NCBI GenBank assembly: GCA_020055645.1
Contig: CM034547.1
Location: 41,581,909-41,645,908 of the forward strand
Reading direction: 5' to 3'
DNA from: Tomocerus qinae
Taxonomy: Eukaryota > Arthropoda > Collembola > Entomobryomorpha > Tomoceridae
DNA: 64,000 bases
Below are positions 35,198-45,943 of the stretch, in pieces. Each line of letters opens with the position of its first letter. Within the stretch, counting starts at the first letter, position 1. A program made the position numbers and the translations under genes. The notes below the pieces were generated by a model. The model was not told the origin of the DNA. It searched no databases and was given only the letters and a program-made list of their open reading frames with translations.

Positions 35198-38100
35198 TTA
35201 TTTTTTGGGAGTTTCCTGGTTTAAAATAAAAATAATTTGTTTAAAGCAAATAATTATTGAAAATGACACATCATGAAAATGAAAGAAATAGTACATACTC
35301 TAATAGGTTATTTTTACTTAGAAAATAAGCTAAGTTTTACCTCCAGGTTTTCTGAAATTGCTTCCATCCCATTTCCATTTCTTGATAAAAATGACGAGGT
35401 TTGTTTACACTTTGTTACCTTCTGTAAAATTAATTGAAATTATTGAATAAAACAGTTAGATGTAGATACACCAAAAATAACAAGAACAGAAAATTCACTT
35501 TACCAAATGTTGCTGTTTGTTTGTTGCTGTTGCTGAATTTTTTAAAAACGATAAGTCATACTTGCTGCCTAAAGCCTTCCTTACAATTTCTTCTAGCTTT
35601 TCTATAGAATACAGAGAAACAAATATTGGTTTAAGCATGAGTCTTTATAAATTTTTGAACTTCCATACACGATATGCTTAAAATACCATAACTAATTGCA
35701 GCCAGGTAATTGAGGGAGAGGGATCCTTTTAAAGAACTGAGTATTTGCAATCGAATTTGGCTATAATGTGGCTCTACTTTTTCAATGCTCCAGCTTATCA
35801 ATGGACCAACTTTACCCTGTTCAAAATTCCGTTTAAAATAGCACCGATTTGTATTCAGAGTTTCATAGACGCACTTTTTCCAGCTGTTTTCGGTACGATA
35901 GTATGGGAAATTCTCTCTGTAAGTAAAGCCAATGACAACAAAAGTAGTAAAAGCAAAACCAAATTATCTATTTTTACGGAATACTAACAATGAAAAGTTC
36001 TTACGCAATAAATTCAATTATTTGCCTTGTGCCGAGAGTATTGTTTGAGTTGGGACTATTCGCGAGTGCCAAAATTGCCAACTGGCTAGGCGAAAATGTT
36101 GGACATATATATTTGCTCGTCGTATTGTTTTCATTTAATGTGTTGTTAAGTTGAGGAGCCGGATCATTTGAAATTGCAAATGGAGATACTGTTGCTTGTC
36201 TTTGTTCACTACCTCTATCTTTTTTCTCAGGAGACTATAATTTCAAGTTAACAAGTACATGAAATTAAATTTTGCGGTATATTTAGATATTCTATACTGT
36301 TTTATATTGTAGTAAAAGATTACTTTAGCCACTTGGCAAGTATAACTGTTGACAATTTGTGGAATTTTTGATGTAGTGTGATTATCTAAAATCTCATTCA
36401 TATCTTCGACTTTAATTGTCGGTTTTATATCTAATACGTGAGGAACTTTCATTTCTACTTTCAAATTGTCATTGACTTTCTGTAACAAAAAATCAGGTGT
36501 TAGTATTGTCATTTATTGGAAAACAATAAATATTAAATATTTAAAAACAAAATCTCACTATTTCACTTTCTTCACAAGTTCCTTTGTTTAAAAGCTCATT
36601 CGACACTCCATGTACAGCCATATTTTGGCAATCCAAATGTGAATTAGAGCAAGTTGGCACATTTGAATTATTTTCCACCTATTAAGGATAATTGCATTGT
36701 TAGCGTTCATTTCATAACATAGCACAGGATAGAAAATAGGTCTTACGTCTAAAGATTGCGTTTCCGTTGCATGGACGGTTTCAGACAAATAGTCTAGTGG
36801 AAGTGGCAATGAATTTACAGCGATACTGTCTCTTCCACTGAATTCGCTGGAGACCTTATCACCAAAAAGAGCCTTTACAAAGACCTCCAGCCTTTCTGAA
36901 TTCATCAAACCATAGTTTCATTATTCATAGGTAAATATATTAGTCACCATAATATAATATACTTAAGCCTAATAAGTCCATTATAAGGACTTAAATTAAA
37001 ACTTACCAGGAAACTCCATAAGATGCTGGTTTTTCTCGCACAAGAGAATAATTGCATTTCTAACTGCAACACATTGGCTTTCAACAACAGACCATCTACT
37101 ATGTAAATCGCTATCTCGTTTCCCGCTGATTGTACTAGAGTCATCATAGTCAGGAAGTTGCCAAAAATATTGGGTGTTAGTCAAGCATTTTCTAATTAAG
37201 CTCTTCCAATGAGGCTTGGCCGTTCGATAATATGGAAAATGATCCCTGAGTACAATCACAAAATATTAGTGGACGGAAGTTGATACAAAATTATGTTAAC
37301 ATTGTATAAACATGGCATTACTTTATAAAATCGTAAATTTCTCCGGTACTTAATTCATTGCTTTTACTACTCTTGATTGCCAAAACGATCAAATAATTGT
37401 ACGTCAGCGTGGGCCTCTCACATATTTTTTCCTTGTTTTCAGTCAGACGTGGACCTTCAAGTTGAGTAGTCTCGTTTCTACTTATTACGTCTATGTCAGT
37501 CTCAAAGTCATTAACCTGTTCAGAAGGTCTGGCAATAGAATTGAAAATCCTTTCTTCTTGTACGTCTAATGGATCAATGATTTCATTCGCAGCAGAAGAA
37601 GGATCATTCCAAGGATCATACTGTTCAATTTCTTCTAAGAATGGATATTCCTTGTTTTCGATGATGATATTTTCCTCCGATAAGGGTTCTTTCCTTTCTA
37701 CGTCAATCCGAGGGATTTCAGGAGCAATAATATTTTCCTCGGAACATGTAGCCATTCCAGAATCTTCACTTCTGGAATCTTCAGTTGATACAGATATTTT
37801 ATCCTTTTCGTTTTCTATAATTCCTTCATCATCTGCTTTGTCATCCTTACTGTGAGAAAAATATAACTTGATTGCTTTAGACTACAAGAATTCCTCTTAA
37901 AAAATCGAAGCTAATTGCAACTGGTTAATTAATAACTGAATATAATGAAATAATGACATTTACTTAGATAAACCTTACCTATCCTTACTGTCTTTTAAAT
38001 TTGATTTTAATAAAGCTTTTGAAAAATTATTTTCGCCATCACAAATAGATTTCGTTGAACTTTGCACACTATTCACGTTTTCCCCACCGTTGTCTGCAGA

Positions 38101-38912
38101 TTTTAAGGTCCTTTTGATTAGGACATTGTTTACATCCATTCTTACTCTGGGTGAGAGATTTGCTAAGTAAAAATTCAGAGTAGTGTGTCAATGAGTGTAT
38201 GATTCGAGACTTGTGAAAGTTTATTGATTATATTTGTGTTACCGTTACCTTTATTTTTTTTATAATAATTGTGCCATCTTAAATCTTAAATTATACTAAA
38301 ATGTTAAATTTTGTTACCTTTATAAAGGACTGATACAGTTTCATTATTTAATTTCGGAGAAATGATCTCTAGAGCAGGTTTTTTTGCAGACTTCTGATTT
38401 GGTCTCGGTATTACTTTACACCTTTCCAATTTGACTGTCGGGCGAAGATCTGCAAGAATTTATATTTACTATATACAATTTGTTATTATATACATATATA
38501 AATATACATCACCATTTTAACTTTAAAGGAGCAAACTTTAAAAATAAGCATAAATGTTGAACATACCACGAAGGGACATATGGCGAAAATAGTCTATGTC
38601 AATATTTCCACTAGACTTCTGCAATATCATTGTGGTCTTTAGTGTATTAACTTCAATACTTATTTTCCTTAAAATAGCATCCAAATCTTCTTTTAGACGC
38701 GATAATCTCTTTATAATATTTATGCAAACAGTGCAGAAATTAAAAATTCGGCCATCAAAGAGATCTAAATTATTATCATTTGAATGAGGGACTAAATATT
38801 TCACTAATAATCTCCGGTAAAGATTTCCATTGAAATCTTCAAAAGAATCTTCGTTGCATATCAAACATGTATCAAGATGTCTTTTTCTTTTAGATGTGGG
38901 GCCCCGTTCCAT
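35198..38912 (-). CDS. ZAD-like / double forkhead-like protein, paralogue of the 27663-32380 gene
   Basis: Thirteen exons on the minus strand: 38567-38912, 38318-38449, 37979-38162, 37322-37849, 37007-37245, 36747-36895, 36559-36678, 36324-36479, 36005-36234, 35687-35916, 35504-35601, 35341-35421, 35198-35215; 836 residues. Residues 15-85: CLICNEDS and FCTVCINIIKRLSRL, the same paired Cx2C domain as its neighbour. Forkhead 1 (about 365-430): RPTLTYNYLIVLAIKSS, GEIYDFIK, DHFPYYRTAKPHWKSLIRKC. Forkhead 2 (about 662-725): CPTFSPSQLAILALANSPNS, ENFPYYRTENSWKKC. FPYYR plus W are forkhead hallmarks, and domain 1 is the most canonical of the five. Each is followed by a short helical module (ERLEVFVKALFGDKV; EKLEEIVRKALGSKY) like ENLEEILKRAVGDDV in the other gene. 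No C2H2 fingers were found. The 18-nt last exon is the least certain. Confidence 0.75.
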
Positions 38913-39433
38913 TTCTTATTTCCTAAATATTCGGATTTATAAACAAAGTGACATGACAAGACAAAGTCGGTCGAAGTGTCGAAGTTTTATTTTGCCAATA
39001 GTTTTTAAAAGTTGCCTGTTTTTCTTTTGAAGAGAGATTATCAAGGCGCCCCTCTCATAAATCTCAAAAGAGTGTGTGATCGTGATGTGTTTAGTCTGTT
39101 TAGTGTGCAGTGAAATATTATTCCTGACCTTGCCTGGAAATTATGTCGAGCGGTTGATTTGAAGTATTGTCCATCAAAACATTGGCTTTTAAATCATTTA
39201 ACTTTTTTTTCATTTACTATTACTACCAAAAATATCTACTAGATAATTATTTGTTTTGTGCCAAATAATTAAGTATTTAAAATTTCTTTAATTAATTCTA
39301 GAAACTCAAAACAAACATGCTTCCTTTCGCGTAAATATCGGAACAGAAATTATTGTAGTTACTGTACGTAGTACGTATACAAGAAATAATAACCATCTAT
39401 TGTGTAGAGATACTGGGAAGTGTTTCCGAAATT
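38913..39433. other. Divergent promoter region
   Basis: No gene. It separates the start of the minus-strand forkhead gene from the plus-strand leader and gene that follow, and so probably carries promoters for both directions. No clear TATA arrangement is evident. Confidence 0.45.
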
Positions 39434-39734
39434 ATGAATAGTTTCAAATTAGATATACGGACAATATCTGAAAAAAGGTTTTTAAACTCCGAAACATTGG
39501 CTCTTCTTGATGACCCCTTTACTTTTACGGACTACGAATACTCAAAGAAATTAGGTAATAAAAACCCACATATTAATATTAAATCCCCAATTTTGTCAGT
39601 TCGTAATCGTATATTTGTGCCATTGCATTCTACAGTCAGCTTTCGACGCTATTTAGATTTTTTTCTTTCAATTTTATCTGACAGGTCAACAGCTGAGTGC
39701 TGAGTTCATTGTTGGAGAACTGGCAATCAACTAA
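39434..39734 (+). CDS. Possible short spliced ORF upstream of the homeodomain-like gene
   Basis: Joining 39434-39554 (donor GTAATA) to 39685-39734 (acceptor TTATCTGACAG) gives a 56-residue frame starting MNSFKLDIRTISEKRFLN and ending EFIVGELAIN-stop. The join moves the reading frame from an open but aimless one to one with a nearby stop. It stops 87 bases before the next ATG (39822). It could be a small gene, an upstream ORF on the same transcript, or an untranslated first exon that happens to be open. No family recognised. Confidence 0.3.
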
Positions 39735-39821
39735 ATTTGAAGATGTGAACTCAACGAGTAACTCATAGTCAATGTATTGATGGACAGTTGTTAAAGGATT
39801 TTTAAGAATAAAACTTCAAAA

Positions 39822-42800
39822 ATGGAATCAAGAAGCAACCAATCTCAATGGTTTAAGAACACGAACAACGGAGTGATGCTACCACCTCCTTCGGTCGTCA
39901 ATAGCATGCTTCCACCACCTCCGAAGATCTGTAGAGAGAAAGAAAAGGATTGGGATGATTCAATGTCAGTAGCTACCAGCGGTGGATTGCCGGCTCTTTC
40001 AGTGTACGAAGCAGAGGAGGAGGAATTTCGCCGACAGGCAATTTTAGAAGGAAAAATACCTTCAGAATTTGAACTTTCTTATAAGTGCACTTATTGTGCT
40101 ATTTGCTCATCAAAATCCAGTACAGTAAAAGAAGGTCTGGAACATTTCCGAAAGAAACACTATAAGAAAAGATGTCCAAAATGTTTCATGGTCTTTTCTT
40201 CAACTGGGAATGTCTTTAAGGATCATTTAACCACTCACTTCGTTGCCTCAAAGAGTCGTTTGGAACACATCCAATGTGTATATTGTGTTGACAAAATTTA
40301 TCACTATGAAGATCTATGGGATCATCTGGAAAATGAACATCTCTCCAACTTGAACAAGGAAAAAACTTCGATTGCTAATGACGGAGACAATGTTATTGAA
40401 GGTAAGATATAACGTGTATTTAACATGATGTGTTATTCGATAACCTTGCATAACTCTCGCAAATGTTCTTGTCTCGGTCTTGCTGGCCAGGCAAGCTTAG
40501 AGCAATGATGTTAGAGCGTATGATAATATGATATAATATGTGTTATAATAATTAATATTAATGGGCTGTAAAAATCTTAAAATAAACCAGTTTTAGAGGC
40601 TCCAGGAAAATTGCCGGGGGCATGGCCAGCTCGGTAGCTGATTTGAGAGCCTTGTAATTTTGAATATAAAGAAACTTAAAGTTGCGTCATTACATTAACT
40701 ATATAGTTTTTTATATATAAGAAATTAGTGTTTATTTTAATTTTTAGACCGCGCCCATTTAAATTTAGTATAAATAGTAATTTTGAAAAATTTTGAAATG
40801 TGATATGACGTCATTTTGACGTCACCAAACGTGAACGTGACGATGAAACGGGAAGTATAGTCCAGGCCTTAAGTTTGTAAAGAAACGATAACGTAAAGTT
40901 TAAAAGCGAATAAATGTTTAATTCACAGATTTATCTCCTGTCACTGAAGAAACATTTTGCCCACTTATTGAAAAGCCACAATGTAGTGATCTTCCCCAAC
41001 CGCCCCATCAATTTGTAGATGCCTCTTTTTTTGACAATGTGACGTTATTCACGCAAGATAATGTTCTGGAACTATGCTTGGGTAATAATGTTGGTGCTCC
41101 AATTGGTTCAAGAAGGAATACTCTCATTTCATCCTCATCGTACCCAGATTCTGATTCAGAAACAATAGACTTCCCTATACAGGGACGGAAAGGTTTTTCA
41201 GATGATCAGAAAAGACATTTAATAAGATCTTTTTTAGAAGATCCTAATCCTCCTTGGGATCCACGAGCTAAATATTTGTCACATTATTTGAAATGCGATA
41301 ACTCTCATAAAATATCAGTAAGTTATAAACAGCTCTGCTGGTCTTAATACATTATATATTACACATGTAAATGTTTAACCAATGAAATATTGCATTTAAT
41401 TAAAATTAATAATTTTTAATTTATTAATTTAGACATGGTTCACCAGTGAACGACATAAATTTGTAAAGGGGAACTTACCTATGTGGGCTAAAAGTCCATC
41501 TGGTATGCCTGGTAAGAAATGTCTTTAAAAATTTCAAATAGACGTGGATTACATATTTAATTTGCATTGTTTATGTTACAGCCTACAAAGGTCATCTTTT
41601 ACCGAATGGCAAACTACAAATAATGTCCATGCAAGGTCGGGGTGCAACGCCTCCATGTGATGATCGCTTTACGAATCGTACAAATGGTACGCTTTACATT
41701 TTATTCAACCTTTTACTTTAACTTAACCTTCCTTAATCATAATGACAGAAGTAGTATACTAGAACGATGTTTAAAGTAAAAAATCATGACTATAATCGCT
41801 ACGCTAGTGTTATAACACTTAGTTTTAGATTAAAATCTAGGTAATAATTAACAAAATGTTCTAAGTCAGCATCCATTGTGAATATCTTTAAAATTAAGCT
41901 TTCTTTTAAAGTGACTTTTATATTACAGAAAGCATTCCGGAAAACATAGAGCTTTTGAAACCAGCTGGAGTGGTAGTCATGTCAAACGACTCTAGGGCTT
42001 CTGCCATTGATTCCAGTAGCAATAAAGGACCGGATAATATGTTTGTGTGTGGGATTCAGCGAAAATGTAGTGACAGTGAAAAGTTGACGGAGGTTGTAAA
42101 AATTAAAATAGAGAACGATATCAGCCGTGGGTCCGAATATTCTAGTGGCTACGAAAGCGATGAATCTTGTGTTACAAAAATTATACCTTCATCTAAAACT
42201 ATTCCTGATACTAATAATAAGGAAAGGAGGGTTTCAACTTCTCGGGAAGCAGATACGAGGACGCAGATTGATGATGAGAGCACTAAAAATCTTCAAAATT
42301 TAGTAACTATGCACATAAAAGTCGAAAAGGATGAGATTTCCAAAACGCAAAATGTAACTACCAGCCAAAATAATATCGCCAGCTGCGTTTCGGGGAGTGT
42401 GAAAATTAAAGAAGAAAAAGGCGATGGCGGAAGAAGCTCTTGTGGTTATGAAAGTGATGATAGTTGCGTTACTCGAGTGTTTCTACCTGAACGAGCTAAA
42501 ATGGTTGCTGCTTTCAACAAATGGAGAGCTTCGCATTCCCAACAATCAAACATAAATGGTCAAACCAAAGCGGACAGTTCTACAAGCAAAATTATCTCTG
42601 CTGCAGACCAAAAGAGTCGTGAAAATACTCTAAGTAAAGTTAAGACGAACAATCAGGAGAGCATTGAAGTTGGTTTTAAACAACCTGCAAATGTTACAGC
42701 TACGGGAGGAAACCAAAGAAAACAACTTGTAAGCGAAATCAGAAATGAACAAGGAGTACAAAAACAAGGTGGAGAAGCAACCGACAATGCTAATATTCAA

Positions 42801-43769
42801 CATCAATGTACGACAGAAATTAAAGAAAATACCCACAGAAAATCCATTGATGACAAATCTGAGATAAGGAGTAATGTATCAAAAACCTTCAAGCCCAACC
42901 CACCATTCGAAAAAGGTGGAAATGATAATTCATTTAACAAAAAGCGACTATATAACAATGAAAATTCTGAAAGTGTGGAAAAGGAAACATTAAAGAAGAG
43001 AAAACTCAATAGTAATATAGTAGGTACAACACCAATAAAAACCCATCAAGATCAAATACAAGAAAACTATGAAAAAATCAATAAGAATTCCGTGAACGGC
43101 CCAAGAAAGAATGAAAATTCTAACGCCAGTTTCAAATTCAAAATTCCAAAACTCCCACATGAGGCCAATAAAGCAAAGAAAGCCAAAAACTTTCAACTAA
43201 AAAGTGATTCAACAAAATTTATTCCAAGATTTCAGAATAATTCTTCTAAATCTGCAGGCCGGGAATTATGTAAACCAAATATTCTGCACCCACCAGAAAT
43301 GTCTTATGGGAAATCAAGCCCCCCAGTGGTATCTCAATCTCCAGAGCGAGAGCGGCTTGCTTCTAATTGCACGATTTCTATGTCTACTAATTCAGGCATT
43401 TCCTGGGGGGACCAACCAGAAACAAATTCCATTATCAAACCTGTGGTTCAACGTCATCGAAATGGCAATAATAAAATGGTAGGAATACCAGGAAATAGCG
43501 TTTTAAATCAGCCACCAAAACGTAGGAGACGTCGGTGTGGGACACCAATTGGTCAAAGACTAGCCCCTGCGGTGACGACTCAACAGTTAAAACAATCTTT
43601 AAAACAAAGGGAAGAGAAGGCAAGAAATGAGAGACAAGAAAAATTACGCCAAGAAGAAATCAAAAAGCGAAAGGAAGAAATGCAAAAACAACTCGAACTG
43701 AAGGAAAAGAAGGATAAATGGGAATTGCAGAGATTAAAATTTTTAAGCAATAAGACAGTCGATGACTGA
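39822..43769 (+). CDS. C2H2-like / homeodomain-like nuclear protein
   Basis: Five exons, 39822-40401, 40929-41317, 41433-41511, 41582-41686 and 41929-43769, give 997 residues. The N-terminus is proline-rich (LPPPSVVNSMLPPPPK). About residues 88-190 hold three C2H2-like fingers: CTYCAICSS...HFRKKH, CPKCFMVFSS...HLTTH and CVYCVDKIYHYEDLWDHL...H. About 281-338 resembles a divergent homeodomain: FSDDQKRHLIRSFLEDPNPP, then KISTWFTSERHKFVKG, with the WFxxxRxK helix-3 signature split by the 41318-41432 intron. The large last exon is disordered and polar. It contains a repeated pair (GYESDESCVTKI, GYESDDSCVTRV) and several IKxE/VKxE SUMO-type sites. It ends in a basic run (PKRRRRRCG) and a charged coiled coil of about 60 residues. 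Likely a chromatin or transcription regulator; specific function unknown. Confidence 0.8.
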
Positions 43770-45943
43770 ACGGGAAACATTCAAGTATTACTGCTAGATG
43801 ATATTATTACTGCATTTTTGCATCTAACATAGTTCTCACAATGAGTTTAACAATGTTCTCTTTGGAGGACGATACTAATAAGACTGAACAGATTGGTGGA
43901 TCTAATAGAACACGCTAATGAATTTCATTCACCTAATGATAAGAAGGATACAATACAAATTTTAATAATAACATGGAAAAATGGAAATTACAAAACCCAT
44001 TTAAAAGTTAATTACTTGTATTTATTGCAATTTATTACTTATTAATTTGTTGCTTCGCTTTACTGCATTTTATTCGCCTTCACATAATACTATATTAATT
44101 AATATGATGTATGTGTTTTCATTATTAAGAAATGAAACATTAGGTGGAGTATTTAAAGCTATGAAATTATTTGCATAAATAATAGTATTATAATGTAATG
44201 CCGATCTTGCACGAATTTAGGGGTGCAAAAAATCTGAGAAGATGTTTCATTAAAGGTTAAAAAGTCGTAAAAATTCTTATCTCTTCACGTGAATATACTA
44301 CTTTTTGGTTAGTATTAGTGACTAGACTAGTGACATGTTTTGTTCGATCTTCGTCAGATGATTGATATTAATGATATCAAAGTAATAAATGGCAACGTCT
44401 GTCCCTCGTAGGAATAAGGCTTTAACAAAATGTCGATACTGTAATAACTAATAATATATACTATTGTAATAATTATATATTCGTTTTAGTGTTCTATTCC
44501 TTATGGACTTTGCTAGTCTTCTATTATTATTACATCTTTATTATATAATGCAATATTTTTTGTAACTTGTTATTTATTTTGATCTTTTTATTTCTAAAGG
44601 GAAGTGTACTAGTGATGTTATATAGTGACTAGGAAATGTTAATGTTAGCAGTAGAAAGGTTCTAAAATATTTGGCAGCAGTAGAACAACAAAATGAGTTG
44701 TGGTTATTACTGAGTTGTGTTTTGTGTTTGATTGTATTGTAAAAATTATTTATAGCAAAAATATACAAAGTTTTCATAAATTGCTGTATTATAATCACGT
44801 TTAAACGGTATTTTAATTTTAATTTGTGTACCGTAAATATCGATATAGTTCCGCGCGGAATTATTGTTTCAAACCCATGAAAAAAAGCTTGAAAACGCTA
44901 AAATAATATATTTCGATAGGCGGAACTATATCGATATTTACGGTATATTCAAAAGGAGAGCGCTTATTGGATTTGATGTGGAACTAGAAATTGTGTAACT
45001 AGAAATTGGAAGTTAGTAGATGAAATTGTATACTATGTATTAATTGTTTTGTGTGCGGTAAAAATAACCCTAACGGTATTTTGTAAAATATACCTACCTA
45101 TGCAAAAAGTCTTCAGCGAAATGCAATAAAAACCAAAATTTACGTGTATATTTGTAAAAAAAATTATTGAAATTTTTTAATGAAAAATTGTTCCCAATTA
45201 TTTTTCAAAATTTTGGGATAAAACGTTCACTTCCAGCTCATTTCATTTAATATTCCGTCTTTCCTTCCATTTCATTTAGATTTCCCCGAAAAACATTAAA
45301 ACCGCAACCCTTATTTTCCCCAATTGCTCATCATTAATTAAAATAAAATATACATAATAATTTTCCATTTGTGGAAATAAAGGACATAAAAAATTCATCT
45401 TAGTGAAATTGGCCATTGAGAAGAAAGTCCGGGAATGTTCCATATAGATATCCATGTGTTTAGTATTCAGAAGAGCAGTAATTTAGTATACATTCAATTC
45501 ATTCAGTCTCGAAGAGTCAACAAGACCAAACCTTCCATTTCTACAGACTAGGACTAGACAGTGTAAAACGTACCAATAAGTTTTTTTTACTTATTCACGT
45601 AAAACTAAAATATTGATATTGATGTATATAGAACTTATTCAGAAGCTCCATCACTCAATAATAATAATTATTATCTAGTCCATTATTTAAGAACATCCCA
45701 GCAAGTGCAGGGAGGAATTTATTGTGATTTTAACGTGATAAAATCGATCAGCTGGTTACATAGTTGGCCATTATTTTCAGTTTCTGGAAACTATCAAGTC
45801 TTAAAAACGGTAAGCAACAAGGCAAAACTTTAATTGTTATCATTGTGGCTTATTTTTCAGCAAATGCCTGAAGAAACCTCTTAATTTTGTATTATATCGT
45901 ACATCAAATATATAGGTGCCCTGGACTGAAAGCAGATGTAAAC
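43770..45943. other. 3' UTR, intergenic region and 5' leader
   Basis: No supported coding sequence. Includes the 3' UTR of the preceding gene, a small TA-flanked element (44831-44943), and the 5' flank of the zinc-finger gene. A non-coding first exon for that gene may lie before 45860, since ATTTTTCAG at about 45852-45860 is a good acceptor. Confidence 0.5.
44831..44943. mobile_element. 113-bp miniature element with TA target duplication
   Basis: Ends are perfect 24-bp inverted repeats (CCGTAAATATCGATATAGTT... and complement), flanked by TA at 44829-44830 and 44944-44945. This is the pattern of Tc1/mariner-type miniature elements. A matching left end occurs at 14427-14467, so the family has at least two members in the window. 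Confidence 0.8.
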
